A DNA stretch of 64,000 bases, taken from NCBI RefSeq assembly GCF_900086985.1, contig NZ_LT593974.1, forward strand, positions 1,240,001 through 1,304,000, read 5' to 3'. Numbering within the stretch: the stretch's first letter is position 1; the number at the start of each line of letters is the position of its first letter. The translations under genes were made by a program, and so were the position numbers. The notes beneath the pieces were generated by a model, which did no database searches, was not told the origin of the DNA, and worked only from the letters and a program-made list of their open reading frames with translations. Source of the stretch: Halomonas sp. HL-93 (lineage in GTDB: Bacteria > Pseudomonadota > Gammaproteobacteria > Pseudomonadales > Halomonadaceae). This document shows positions 16,657-25,976 of this stretch, in pieces.

Positions 16657-17315
16657 TCGTTGGGTCTCACAGGCGTTGAACGAGGGGATGACGACGTTTG
16701 GGGGCTTTTGCGTGCTGGGTAATGGCGCAGCGCGCCGACCGGTCGTTGGTAAAGGTCAATTTGCATCCCAAAACCTTCGGCCAGCAATTCCACTAGCATC
16801 ATCGCAGACAGCCCCCAAATAACATGACCGTCTACTTGATAGCTGGGCACGTAGTGGGCGACGCCATCCACCGTAATGACATCGGTATGAGTGCGCTGGT
16901 CGTCCAGAAAATGGCTAAGCGGTACCTCGAAAATGGCGTCTAACTCACCCGGGTCTGCCACCAGGGGGAGGTCGGGTGGAATAATGCCCACCCAGGGGGT
17001 TACCCGAATGCCGTGTAGTGAGATCACATCGGATAAACGGCCCACCGCTCTGACATCGCTTGGGTCAAGCGCAATTTCTTCCTGGGCCTCACGCAGCGCC
17101 GTGGCGTAAAGATCGCGATCATACGCCTCTCGCTTACCGCCAGGAAACGCCACTTGTCCGCTATGCGTACTGAGGTGTCTGGCGCGCCGGGTAAACAGCA
17201 ATGTGGGGGTGGGGCGCTCGACAATAGGTAACAAAACGGCCGCTTCCGGCATCACAACGTGGTCTAGCCGTTGAGGCGAGAGTTGTTGCAGACGTTTGCG
17301 AAGTGTCTCTAACAT
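16653..17315 (-). CDS. Nudix hydrolase, CoA pyrophosphatase type (NudL-like)
   Basis: The 220-residue protein has the Nudix helix F-P-G-G-K-R-E-A-Y-D-R-D... R-E-A-Q-E-E-I (about residues 57-81), in which the first glutamate of the box is replaced by aspartate as in NudL proteins. It also has the upstream L-L-F-T-R-R-A-R-H-L-x-x-H-x-G-Q-V-A motif specific to CoA pyrophosphatases. Expected reaction: CoA to 3',5'-ADP and 4'-phosphopantetheine. The C-terminal 30 residues are serine/proline-rich and probably disordered. Coupled to the oxygenase gene. Confidence 0.88.
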   Translation of the reverse strand: MLETLRKRLQQLSPQRLDHVVMPEAAVLLPIVERPTPTLLFTRRARHLSTHSGQVAFPGGKREAYDRDLYATALREAQEEIALDPSDVRAVGRLSDVISLHGIRVTPWVGIIPPDLPLVADPGELDAIFEVPLSHFLDDQRTHTDVITVDGVAHYVPSYQVDGHVIWGLSAMMLVELLAEGFGMQIDLYQRPVGALRHYPARKSPQTSSSPRSTPVRPNE

Positions 17316-17368
17316 GGAGCATCCCTAAGCGTTGTTTCCTTTTCCCCAGCAGCCGTAGAGAAATCGCG

Positions 17369-17926
17369 ATGAACTTTTGCAGCCAGTGTGGCAATAACGT
17401 GCGTTTTGCCGTTCCTGAAGGCGATGACCGCCCGCGCTATCTGTGCGATGCCTGCGGCACCATCCATTATCAAAACCCGCGCATTGTCGCGGGGACATTA
17501 CCCATTAGCGGTACCAAGGTGCTGCTATGCAAGCGCGCCATTTCACCGCGTCGAGGGTATTGGACCCTGCCAGCGGGCTACATGGAAAATGCCGAAACCA
17601 CTGAACAGGCCGCCACTCGCGAGACCCGCGAAGAGGCCTGCGCCGAGGTGGCGTTAGCTAACCTCTACACGCTGATCGACTTACCGCACATCAATCAAGT
17701 TTATATGATTTTTCGGGCGGAACTGACCGGTGGCTTCAACGCCGGGCCAGAAAGCCTCGAAGTAGCGTTATTCGAGGAGCACGAAATCCCCTGGGATGAG
17801 CTCGCTTTCCCGACGATTGAGCAAACCCTGCGGCACTTTTATGCTGACCGCGTGCGTCATGAGTATCCGCTGCATATTAGCGCGATTAACCCCGAAGACC
17901 GCGAGCGCTACGCCGGTAGCGCCTGA
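17369..17926 (+). CDS. Nudix hydrolase with zinc-ribbon N-terminus
   Basis: The 185-residue protein starts with a zinc ribbon (C-x2-C at residues 4-7 and C-x2-C near 27-30). A Nudix box follows: L-P-A-G-Y-M-E-N-A-E-T-T-E-Q-A-A-T-R-E-T-R-E-E-A near residues 71-94. Proteins of this architecture include NADH pyrophosphatase-like and ADP-ribose or FAD hydrolases; the substrate is not certain. The ATG at 17369 places the zinc ribbon at the very N-terminus as in relatives; an upstream in-frame GTG is rejected. Confidence 0.87.
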   Translation: MNFCSQCGNNVRFAVPEGDDRPRYLCDACGTIHYQNPRIVAGTLPISGTKVLLCKRAISPRRGYWTLPAGYMENAETTEQAATRETREEACAEVALANLYTLIDLPHINQVYMIFRAELTGGFNAGPESLEVALFEEHEIPWDELAFPTIEQTLRHFYADRVRHEYPLHISAINPEDRERYAGSA

Positions 17927-17934
17927 TAAGCGGG

Positions 17935-18246
17935 CTATAAATCCGCCAGCGCCCAAACGTCGTAGGCGACTTCTTCATACGGGTGCGCCAGTTTTAACGC
18001 TGCAATGGCGGCCTGAATATGGTCGTCACTGCACACTAGCTCAATCTTGAGTTCATCAACGAACTCAAGCTCCCCTACCTGGCCGATATGCGGGTCTGAC
18101 CCCTCGAGCGGGCGGAACTGACCTGTGCCCTGGGTCTGGAAACAGCAGGCCTCGTAGTCGCCAATGCGCCCCGCGCCGGTTTCAAACACGGCCTCTTTGA
18201 CGCTTTCCGCTTCCTCGGTGGGAACAAAAAATGCCAGTTTATACAT
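17935..18246 (-). CDS. NIF3/YqfO-like small protein
   Basis: The 103-residue protein corresponds to the alpha-beta insert domain of NIF3/YqfO proteins (PII-like fold). It shows M-Y-K-L-A-F-F-V-P, the G-A-G-R-I-G-D-Y-E-x-C motif near residue 25, and the A-H-P-Y-E-E-V-A-Y-D motif near residue 88. Stand-alone copies are common in proteobacteria and have no established function; a metabolite- or metal-sensing role is only analogy. It converges on the Nudix gene with an 8-base gap. Confidence 0.87.
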   Translation of the reverse strand: MYKLAFFVPTEEAESVKEAVFETGAGRIGDYEACCFQTQGTGQFRPLEGSDPHIGQVGELEFVDELKIELVCSDDHIQAAIAALKLAHPYEEVAYDVWALADL

Positions 18247-18375
18247 AGGTTAACGCCTCTTGATTTCGCCATGGTGTATGGTTGCGCTACTGTCATATTA
18301 GCGAATAGGCGACTTCTGGTCGCCTCGTTTGCTTTGTATGATGACGATTTAACCACCTGGGTAGCGAGCCGGTGA

Positions 18376-19341
18376 ATGGATAAATTCGAGGTAAAAATAG
18401 ATCAGGCGGCCAGGGCGGCGTGGATGTCCTATGTTGGCGGCATGACGCAGGATGACATTGCCACCCAACTGGGCGTCTCAAGGCCGGGGGTGCAGCGATT
18501 GCTGGCCTTGGCACGCCAGGAAGGTCTGGTAAAGGTGCATATCGACCACCCGATTTCCACCTGCATGGCGCTGGGTAGTGCACTGCGTGAGCGCTTTGGG
18601 CTCGCCTACTGTGATGTGGTGCCGGCTGATAGCCACGCGCCTGAAAGTGCAGCTTACTACTTGGCAGTGGCTGGGGCAGAGCGGCTTTCAAGACTCGTTG
18701 AGCGTAGTGAGCCGCTGACGTTGTCGTTGGGCACAGGCCGTTCTGTGCGTGCGGCGGTAGAAGCGCTGAGCCGCGTTGAACGCCCCCAGCACCGATTTGT
18801 CTCGCTGGTGGGCAACGTCGCCCGGGACGGCTCTGCCAACCGCTACGACGCGGTGATGGTGCTAGCGGATAAAACCGGCGGTGAACGCTTCTTGCTGCCC
18901 GCCCCGGTGGTGGCCGAGTCGCTGGCCGAGAAGCAGGCCATGCTGTCGCAGCGCTTGTTCAAGGCGATTGCCGATGTGGCTAGAGAGTCGGAGGCGGCGT
19001 TTATTGGTGTGGGACGTATCGACCGTCAGGCAACGTTGTTTCAAGACCACTTTATTAGTGAAAGCGAACTCGATGAGCTGCTTGGCCTAGAGGCGGTGGG
19101 CGAACTGCTGGGCTGGCCGCTTAATCGGCAGGGCGATGTGATCGATTGCTCGATTACCCGACGGGTCACAAGCTTGCCCCTTGAACGCTTTGGTAAGCAC
19201 CTGATGGTGGCGATTGCAGGCGGGCGCGACAAAGCCCCTGCTATTCATGCAGCCCTGAAGGGCAACTGGCTAAAGGGCTTGGTTACAGATGAGATGGCGG
19301 CTCGGCATATTGTCAATGCAGAAGGGTTAGGGGCGCTATGA
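18376..19341 (+). CDS. SorC-family sugar-binding transcriptional regulator of the polyol operon
   Basis: This 321-residue regulator has an N-terminal helix-turn-helix (T-Q-D-D-I-A-T-Q-L-G-V-S-R-P-G-V-Q-R, about residues 24-41) and a C-terminal SorC sugar-phosphate-binding domain. The latter includes L-G-T-G-R-S near residue 118, F-I-G-V-G near 212 and the final I-H-A-A-L-K-G-x-W motif. SorC proteins sense phosphorylated sugars or polyols. It lies 180 bases upstream of the polyol ABC transporter operon in the same direction, so it is the probable controller. Start ATG at 18376; a GTG four bases earlier is out of frame. Confidence 0.88.
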   Translation: MDKFEVKIDQAARAAWMSYVGGMTQDDIATQLGVSRPGVQRLLALARQEGLVKVHIDHPISTCMALGSALRERFGLAYCDVVPADSHAPESAAYYLAVAGAERLSRLVERSEPLTLSLGTGRSVRAAVEALSRVERPQHRFVSLVGNVARDGSANRYDAVMVLADKTGGERFLLPAPVVAESLAEKQAMLSQRLFKAIADVARESEAAFIGVGRIDRQATLFQDHFISESELDELLGLEAVGELLGWPLNRQGDVIDCSITRRVTSLPLERFGKHLMVAIAGGRDKAPAIHAALKGNWLKGLVTDEMAARHIVNAEGLGAL

Positions 19342-19445
19342 GGCCGGGATTCTGCAGTGCAACATGCTGTTTTTCTGATTAATTAGCGTAAAGTCTAAGG
19401 TCTGAGGCTTTGCTTTTTTTTGGTTTAAGTACGATCATTTGTTCG

Positions 19446-19458
19446 ATTGATGATCAAT
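19446..19458. promoter_or_regulatory. Candidate SorC-type operator
   Basis: ATTGATGATCAAT is a perfect inverted repeat (6-1-6). It is preceded by GATCATTTGTTCGATTG, so several TGATC/GATCA words cluster 60-90 bases before the start of the sugar-binding protein gene. Its position suggests a binding site of the adjacent regulator; no promoter elements of good quality were seen around it. Confidence 0.4.
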
Positions 19459-19520
19459 GAGATCAAGTTGTAAAACGTCTGGCGACAACAATGCCAACAC
19501 ATAGCCAACAGGAGTGCTTT

Positions 19521-20840
19521 ATGCGACTCGCACGTCACTTACCACTTACCAGCCTAGCGGCAGCCATCGCCTTTGCTGGTCAGGTTCAAGCGGAAACCGA
19601 GCTGACCGTTGCCACGGTCAACAATAACGACATGGTTATCATGCAAAGCCTTACCGATGAATTCGAAGAGGCGCACCCCGACATTACCCTGGACTGGGTG
19701 GTGCTAGAGGAAAACGTGCTGCGTCAGCGCATGACCACCGACATTGCCACCGAAGGTGGTCAGTTCGACGTGATGACCATCGGTACCTATGAAGTGCCGA
19801 TCTGGGCTGAACGCGGCTGGCTGTCACCGCTTGACAACCTGCCCGACGATTACAACGAAGACGATCTGCTGACCTCGGTCCGCGATGGTCTTAGCCATGA
19901 CGACACGCTCCATGCGCTGCCGTTTTACGCTGAAAGCTCGATGATGTATTACCGCAAGGACCTGTTCGAGGAAGCGGGCATCGAGATGACCGATGAGCCC
20001 ACCTGGGAAGAAGTTCGCGAATGGGCGGGCAAACTGGACGGCATGGAAGACGGTCTAGCCGGTATCTGCCTGCGCGGTAAACCTGGCTGGGGCGAAAACA
20101 TGGCGTTTGTGTCCACCTTGGTGAACACCTTCGGCGGTCGCTGGTTTGATGAGGATTGGAACCCTGAACTGAACTCCGATGCTTGGGTAGAGGCCATCCA
20201 GTTCTACGTTGACCTGCTTAATGATTACGGTCCTTCAGGTGCCAGCTCCAACGGCTTTAACGAAAACCTGGCGCTGTTCTCACGCGGTAACTGCGGCATG
20301 TGGGTCGATGCCACCTCAGCGGCGGGCAAGCTGTACGACCCAGATGAGTCAGAAGTGGCGGACAGCCTTGGCTATGCCCCTGCACCGGTAGCCGAAACGC
20401 CTAAAGGCTCCCACTGGCTATGGTCCTGGGCGCTAGCCATCCCGGCGTCTTCCGAGAACCAGGAGGCTGCGGAGAAGTTTGTTACCTGGGCCACCTCTGA
20501 AGAATATATCGAGCTGGTGGGTGAAACTGAAGGCTGGACCAGCGTACCTCCCGGCACGCGTAAATCGACTTACGAAGATGAGCGCTATACCGACGCCGCG
20601 CCGTTTGCCGACTTTGTGCTCAAGGCGATTCAGGAGGCCGACCCAACCGACTCAACTCTGGAACCCAATCCTTACATTGGTGTGCAGTTCGTCGGCATTC
20701 CTGAGTTCCAGTCGATTGGCACCCAGGTTGGCCAGACCATCTCTTCCGCGCTAACGGGTGATGTCTCGGTGGAACAGGCGCTCGACAGCGCCCAGCGTGC
20801 CACTGAACGCGCCATGCAACGGGCGGGTTACCTGGACTAA
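19521..20840 (+). CDS. ABC transporter substrate-binding protein for polyols (SmoE/MtlE-like)
   Basis: The 439-residue precursor has a signal peptide (about residues 1-24, after GQVQA). The mature domain belongs to family 1 sugar-binding proteins: T-V-A-T-V-N-N-N-D-M near residue 30, W-V-V-L-E-E-N-V-L-R-Q near 60, and A-L-P-F-Y-A-E-S-S-M-M-Y-Y-R-K near 135. The adjacent mannitol and sorbitol dehydrogenases point to sorbitol/mannitol as ligands. CAGGAG precedes the ATG at 19521; the track start 30 bases upstream lacks a ribosome site. Confidence 0.9.
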   Translation: MRLARHLPLTSLAAAIAFAGQVQAETELTVATVNNNDMVIMQSLTDEFEEAHPDITLDWVVLEENVLRQRMTTDIATEGGQFDVMTIGTYEVPIWAERGWLSPLDNLPDDYNEDDLLTSVRDGLSHDDTLHALPFYAESSMMYYRKDLFEEAGIEMTDEPTWEEVREWAGKLDGMEDGLAGICLRGKPGWGENMAFVSTLVNTFGGRWFDEDWNPELNSDAWVEAIQFYVDLLNDYGPSGASSNGFNENLALFSRGNCGMWVDATSAAGKLYDPDESEVADSLGYAPAPVAETPKGSHWLWSWALAIPASSENQEAAEKFVTWATSEEYIELVGETEGWTSVPPGTRKSTYEDERYTDAAPFADFVLKAIQEADPTDSTLEPNPYIGVQFVGIPEFQSIGTQVGQTISSALTGDVSVEQALDSAQRATERAMQRAGYLD

Positions 20841-20848
20841 CGCTGTTA

Positions 20849-20874
20849 ACGCCTGAGCCAATAGGCTCAGGCGT
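20849..20874 (+). other. Strong hairpin between binding-protein and permease genes
   Basis: A perfect 11-pair stem (ACGCCTGAGCC/GGCTCAGGCGT) with loop AATA is followed by CTTTCCTT. It may act as a leaky terminator or 3' stabiliser, giving more binding protein than permease. The arrangement copies that in the gluconate TRAP operon at 9973-9998. Confidence 0.7.
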
Positions 20875-20904
20875 CTTTCCTTGTGCTTTCTGGCAGGTAC
20901 TTCC

Positions 20905-21795
20905 ATGACTAAAACACGTGCTTCCGGCCGTACCGTCGGCGGGCTAAGAACGCTGTCGCTTCAAGCACCCGCTGTGACGCTCTTGCTGCTGTGGATGATT
21001 GTGCCGCTCGGCATGACGATATGGTTTTCGCTGCAGCGCTATAACCTGTTAATGCCTGAAGTGACTGGCTTTGTCGGGTTCGAAAACTATGAGTATTTAC
21101 TGACCGATCCGTCGCTATGGGCGGCGATGGGCAACACCCTGCTGCTGGTCGGCTGGGTGTTGGCGATTACCGTGGTGGGCGGCACGCTACTGGCCGTGCT
21201 GTTTCAACAAGATTTCGCCGGGCGGGGCATTGCCCGCGTGCTGGCGATTTCGCCGTTTTTCGTCATGCCCACCGTCAGCGCCTTGGTGTGGAAAAACATG
21301 ATGATGCATCCATCCAACGGCGTGCTGGCTTGGCTCGCGGAGTCATTCGGGCTGCCCGCGTTGGACTGGTTTTCGTCGCTGCCGTTAACCTCGATTGTGA
21401 TTATTGTCGCCTGGCAGTGGCTACCGTTTGCGCTGCTGATCCTGCTCACCGCCATGCAGTCACTGGATGAAGACCAGGTTGAAGCCGCGCGTATGGACGG
21501 CGCTGGCCCCGTCGCCATTTTCTTCTTTATCACGCTGCCCCATCTCAAGCGTGCTATCAGCGTGGTGATCATGATCGAAATGATCTTCCTGCTGACCATC
21601 TTTGCGGAAATTTTCGTGACCACGTCCGGCGGGCCAGGGCTTGCTACGACGAACTTGGCCTATCTGATTTACATCCGCGCGTTGCTCGATTTCGACGTGG
21701 GTACCGCTTCAGCCGGTGGGGTAATTGCGATCATTCTCGCCAATATCGTCGCTATCTTCCTGGTCCGTATGGTGGCCAAAAACCTGGAAGACTAA
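20905..21795 (+). CDS. Polyol ABC transporter permease 1 (SmoF/MtlF-like)
   Basis: The 296-residue inner-membrane protein has six predicted helices and the binding-protein-dependent permease loop E-A-A-R-M-D-G-A-G-P-x-x-I-F-F-F-I-T-L-P (about residues 194-213), which docks on the ATPase. The N-terminus up to about residue 20 is hydrophilic. The start at 20905 follows a GGCAGGTAC sequence; the upstream in-frame start would extend into the intergenic hairpin region and is not favoured. It pairs with the next permease. Confidence 0.9.
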   Translation: MTKTRASGRTVGGLRTLSLQAPAVTLLLLWMIVPLGMTIWFSLQRYNLLMPEVTGFVGFENYEYLLTDPSLWAAMGNTLLLVGWVLAITVVGGTLLAVLFQQDFAGRGIARVLAISPFFVMPTVSALVWKNMMMHPSNGVLAWLAESFGLPALDWFSSLPLTSIVIIVAWQWLPFALLILLTAMQSLDEDQVEAARMDGAGPVAIFFFITLPHLKRAISVVIMIEMIFLLTIFAEIFVTTSGGPGLATTNLAYLIYIRALLDFDVGTASAGGVIAIILANIVAIFLVRMVAKNLED

Positions 21796-21825
21796 CCGGC
21801 ACGTAAGTGTCTTAGGAGACTTGTT

Positions 21826-22680
21826 ATGACAAGCTTACGTTCCTCTAACAGCGCGTCCCCGTGGCGCTCGGCTGCGAGTAAAAGAGTGCTGCTGGCGGTC
21901 TTCGGCTGGTCGGTGGCGCTGGTGATTTTCTTCCCCATCTTCTGGATGATATTAACCGGCTTTAAAACCGAGTCGGCGGCGATTGCCGATCCGACGCTGA
22001 TTTTTTCGCCCACCCTGGAAAGCTACCAGGCGGTGCAGGCGCGCTCTGGCTATGCACGCTTCGCGCTTAACAGCGTCGCTGTCGCCTTTGGCTCGACGCT
22101 GCTGGCGCTTCTGATCGCCATTCCATCGGCCTATGCGATGGCCTTTTTACCGACCAAACGCACCAAGGGCACCCTGCTATGGATGCTCTCGACCAAAATG
22201 CTGCCGTCGGTCGGGGTGCTGGTGCCCATTTACCTGATTTATCGCAGCACAGGGCTTTTGGATACGCGAACCGGGTTGATCATCATCTATACGCTGATGA
22301 ATCTGCCGATCGTGGTGTGGATGCTTTATACCTTTTTCAAAGATATGCCCAAAGACATTCTCGAAGCCGGACGCATGGACGGCGCCTCAACGCTGCAAGA
22401 GGTGTTCTTTTTGCTGTTACCGCTGACCCTGCCGGGCATTGCTTCCACGGGGCTGTTGTCGGTCATCTTAAGTTGGAATGAAGCCTTCTGGAGCCTCAAT
22501 CTCACCTCGTCCAAGGCGGCTCCGCTAACCGCTTATATTGCCTCGTTCTCAAGCCCCGAAGGGCTCTTTTGGGCCAAGCTGTCGGCGGCCTCGACGATGG
22601 CGATCGCGCCGATCTTAATTTTCGGCTGGCTAACCCAAAAACAAATGGTGCGCGGGCTGACTTTCGGTGCCGTCAAGTAA
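21826..22680 (+). CDS. Polyol ABC transporter permease 2 (SmoG/MtlG-like)
   Basis: The 284-residue protein has six helices and the EAA loop E-A-G-R-M-D-G-A-S-T-L-Q-E-V-F-F-x-L-L-P near residues 181-200. The T-K-M-L-P-S-V-G-V-L-V-P-I-Y motif near residue 122 is typical of the CUT1 sugar permeases of the mannitol/sorbitol type. A strong AGGAG ribosome site is 9 bases upstream. It lies 30 bases after permease 1. Confidence 0.9.
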   Translation: MTSLRSSNSASPWRSAASKRVLLAVFGWSVALVIFFPIFWMILTGFKTESAAIADPTLIFSPTLESYQAVQARSGYARFALNSVAVAFGSTLLALLIAIPSAYAMAFLPTKRTKGTLLWMLSTKMLPSVGVLVPIYLIYRSTGLLDTRTGLIIIYTLMNLPIVVWMLYTFFKDMPKDILEAGRMDGASTLQEVFFLLLPLTLPGIASTGLLSVILSWNEAFWSLNLTSSKAAPLTAYIASFSSPEGLFWAKLSAASTMAIAPILIFGWLTQKQMVRGLTFGAVK

Positions 22681-22692
22681 AGGAGTTTTCCT

Positions 22693-23846
<1,154 letters not shown>

Positions 23847-23850
<4 letters not shown>

Positions 23851-24545
23851 CGGCGCTTATTTTCGACTGCGATGGCGTGCTGGTCGATAGCGAAGCCTTG
23901 GCCGAGGGCACCTTGGCGGAACATCTGAGCCGCTGGCTGCCGGACATTGATATTGAGCAGTCGCTTGGCCAGGCATTGGGCATGACCACTGCCAATATTC
24001 TGCGCCACGCCGAACAGTTAAGCGTCTACCCGTTACCCGTCAATGCCGCGGAGCGGGTCGACACCGCCATCGAGGCGAGGTTGGCCCGCGAACTAACCGC
24101 GATTGATGGTGCCGAGGTGGCGGTGCGGGCGGTGACGCTGCCCAAGGCGGTGGTTTCCAACAGTCGTCGCTGTCGGGTGCTGGCCTCGCTGTCGGGTACT
24201 GGGCTGGACGCTGCCCTCGGTGATGTGCCGATTTTTACCGCGGAGCAAGTGGAACATCCCAAGCCAGATCCCGCGCTTTATCAGTTGGCGGCCACCACAC
24301 TGGGCGAAGCCCCCAGTAACTGTCTAGTGGTCGAAGACAGCGTGGCGGGCGTCACGGCGGCCACTGCAGCAGGCATGTGGGTGATTGGGTTTGTGGGCGC
24401 CAGTCATGTGGATGACGGGCAGTCGGAGCGGCTTCGTCAGGCGGGTGCCTGGCGCATCTTGTCTCATATGCAGGGGCTAAATGACCTGGTTAATGAATGG
24501 CAAGGTCTTATCAGTGTGGGAGATAGACATGAAGCTAACCAATAA
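23847..24545 (+). CDS. HAD-superfamily hydrolase (beta-phosphoglucomutase-like) in the polyol operon
   Basis: The 232-residue protein has HAD motif I F-D-C-D-G-V-L-V-D-S (residues 6-15), motif II with V-V-S-N-S (about 102) and motif III K-P-D-P near 138. Motif IV follows as V-V-E-D-S-V-A-G-V. This is the subgroup of beta-phosphoglucomutases and small sugar-phosphate phosphatases. HAD genes also occur in other sorbitol/mannitol operons; a sugar-phosphate phosphatase role is inferred. It starts inside the ATPase stop (ATGA) and its end overlaps the next start by 17 bases, so all three are coupled. Confidence 0.88.
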
Positions 24546-25314
24546 CGTCGCCGTAGTGACCGGTGGGGCAAAAGGCATCGGGCTGGCAATCGCCCAGCGT
24601 TACCTGGCCGAAGGGGCCCGCGTGGTCGTCGCCGATATCGACACGGCGGCGATCGATGAGGCGGTTAGCCTGCTGCGTCAGGACGTGGACGCTGAGCGAG
24701 TACTGGGCGTTGAGCTGAATGTCTGCGATGCAGCGTCGATAGACGCGATGGTGGTAAAGGTTCGCGAGCGTATGGGGCGTATCGATATTTTGGTGAACAA
24801 CGCGGCGGTGTTTGATATGGCGCCGGTGCTTGAAGTCACCGAGGCGAGCTTCGATAAGCAATTCGCCGTTAACACCAAAGGTATGTTTTTCACCCTGCAG
24901 GCGGTCGCCAAGGCCATGGTCGATCAGGGGCAGGGTGGCAAAATCATCAATATGGCCTCCCAGGCGGGGCGGCGGGGCGAAGCGCTGGTAAGCGTTTACT
25001 GCGCCAGCAAAGCGGCGGTGATCAGCCTTACCCAGTCCTGCGGGCTGGATTTGATCAAGCACGGTATCAACGTCAACGGTATTGCGCCCGGCGTGGTCGA
25101 TACGCCGATGTGGAAAGACGTCGATGCCCTGTTTGCCCGCTATGAAAACCGTCCGCTAGGCGAGAAAAAACGCCTGGTTGGCGAGGCCGTGCCGTTTGGC
25201 CGCATGGGATTACCGGAAGACCATACCGGGGCGGCGGTTTTCCTGGCCAGCCAGGACAGTGACTACGTGGTCGCCCAGACGCTTAATGTCGATGGCGGCA
25301 ATTGGATGAGTTGA
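24529..25314 (+). CDS. SDR-family sorbitol (L-iditol 2-) dehydrogenase
   Basis: The 261-residue short-chain dehydrogenase has the NAD-binding motif T-G-G-A-K-G-I-G (residues 11-18), D-I near 38 indicating NAD preference, N-N-A-A near 90, and catalytic Ser, Tyr and Lys (Y-C-A-S-K near 158-162). It ends in V-D-G-G-N-W-M-S. It resembles the Rhodobacter sphaeroides SmoS sorbitol dehydrogenase, which oxidises D-glucitol to D-fructose. The ATG at 24529 lies within the end of the HAD gene and aligns with the usual start. Confidence 0.87.
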   Translation: MKLTNNVAVVTGGAKGIGLAIAQRYLAEGARVVVADIDTAAIDEAVSLLRQDVDAERVLGVELNVCDAASIDAMVVKVRERMGRIDILVNNAAVFDMAPVLEVTEASFDKQFAVNTKGMFFTLQAVAKAMVDQGQGGKIINMASQAGRRGEALVSVYCASKAAVISLTQSCGLDLIKHGINVNGIAPGVVDTPMWKDVDALFARYENRPLGEKKRLVGEAVPFGRMGLPEDHTGAAVFLASQDSDYVVAQTLNVDGGNWMS

Positions 25315-25320
25315 TCTGCC

Positions 25321-25941
25321 ATGACGACTGATCTTGACACCCTGAGCCGCCAGATTATTCAGGCGGCCACCGACCTGCCGCGCTACATGGTGGCGCTGGC
25401 AGGCCCGCCGGGGGCGGGCAAGTCCTATCGCAGCGAGCAGCTTTGCGCGGCAATCAATCGCCAGGCGCCGGGGCAGGCCGGGGTGGTGCCGATGGACGGT
25501 TACCACTTCGATAACGCCGTGATCGGCGAGTCGCAGCTGCCGCTCAAGGGCGCGCCGCATACCTTCGACGTGGATGGCCTGCGCGTGGATCTGGAGCGCA
25601 TCCGCTGCGCCGACAGGCCGGTTGCGGTGCCGGTCTTCGACCGTCCGCTGGACCTGGCGCGGGCCGGTGGACGGCTGATCACCACCGAGCAGCGCATCGT
25701 GATTGTCGAGGGCAACTACTTGTTGCTCGACCGCCCCGGGTGGCGTGACCTGCGGCCCTTGTTTGATTGGACGCTGATGCTCGACGTTGAAGACGACGTC
25801 CTCGTCCAACGCTTGGTGGCCCGCTGGTTGGCCATGGGCCAAGACCGCGCTGGGGCCCTGGAGCGCACCCATCAAAAAGACATGCTCAACGCCCAACTGG
25901 TGAAAACGTGCAGTTTTTCACCGGATCAGTATTGGCGTTAG
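25321..25941 (+). CDS. P-loop kinase of the uridine kinase/FrcK-like family
   Basis: The 206-residue protein has Walker A G-P-P-G-A-G-K-S at about residues 28-35, then M-D-G-Y-H-F-D-N (about 58-65), where the aspartate would be catalytic, and V-E-G-N-Y-L-L-L near 128. This arrangement is shared by phosphoribulokinase/uridine kinase relatives, including the FrcK kinase of rhizobial fructose operons. Because the operon generates free fructose from sorbitol and mannitol and has no PfkB-type fructokinase, a fructokinase role is plausible but inferred. It starts 6 bases after the dehydrogenase. Confidence 0.82.
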   Translation: MTTDLDTLSRQIIQAATDLPRYMVALAGPPGAGKSYRSEQLCAAINRQAPGQAGVVPMDGYHFDNAVIGESQLPLKGAPHTFDVDGLRVDLERIRCADRPVAVPVFDRPLDLARAGGRLITTEQRIVIVEGNYLLLDRPGWRDLRPLFDWTLMLDVEDDVLVQRLVARWLAMGQDRAGALERTHQKDMLNAQLVKTCSFSPDQYWR

Positions 25942-25976
25942 CCCGTCATACCCTAGGACTAACCTGGAGAGCGATA

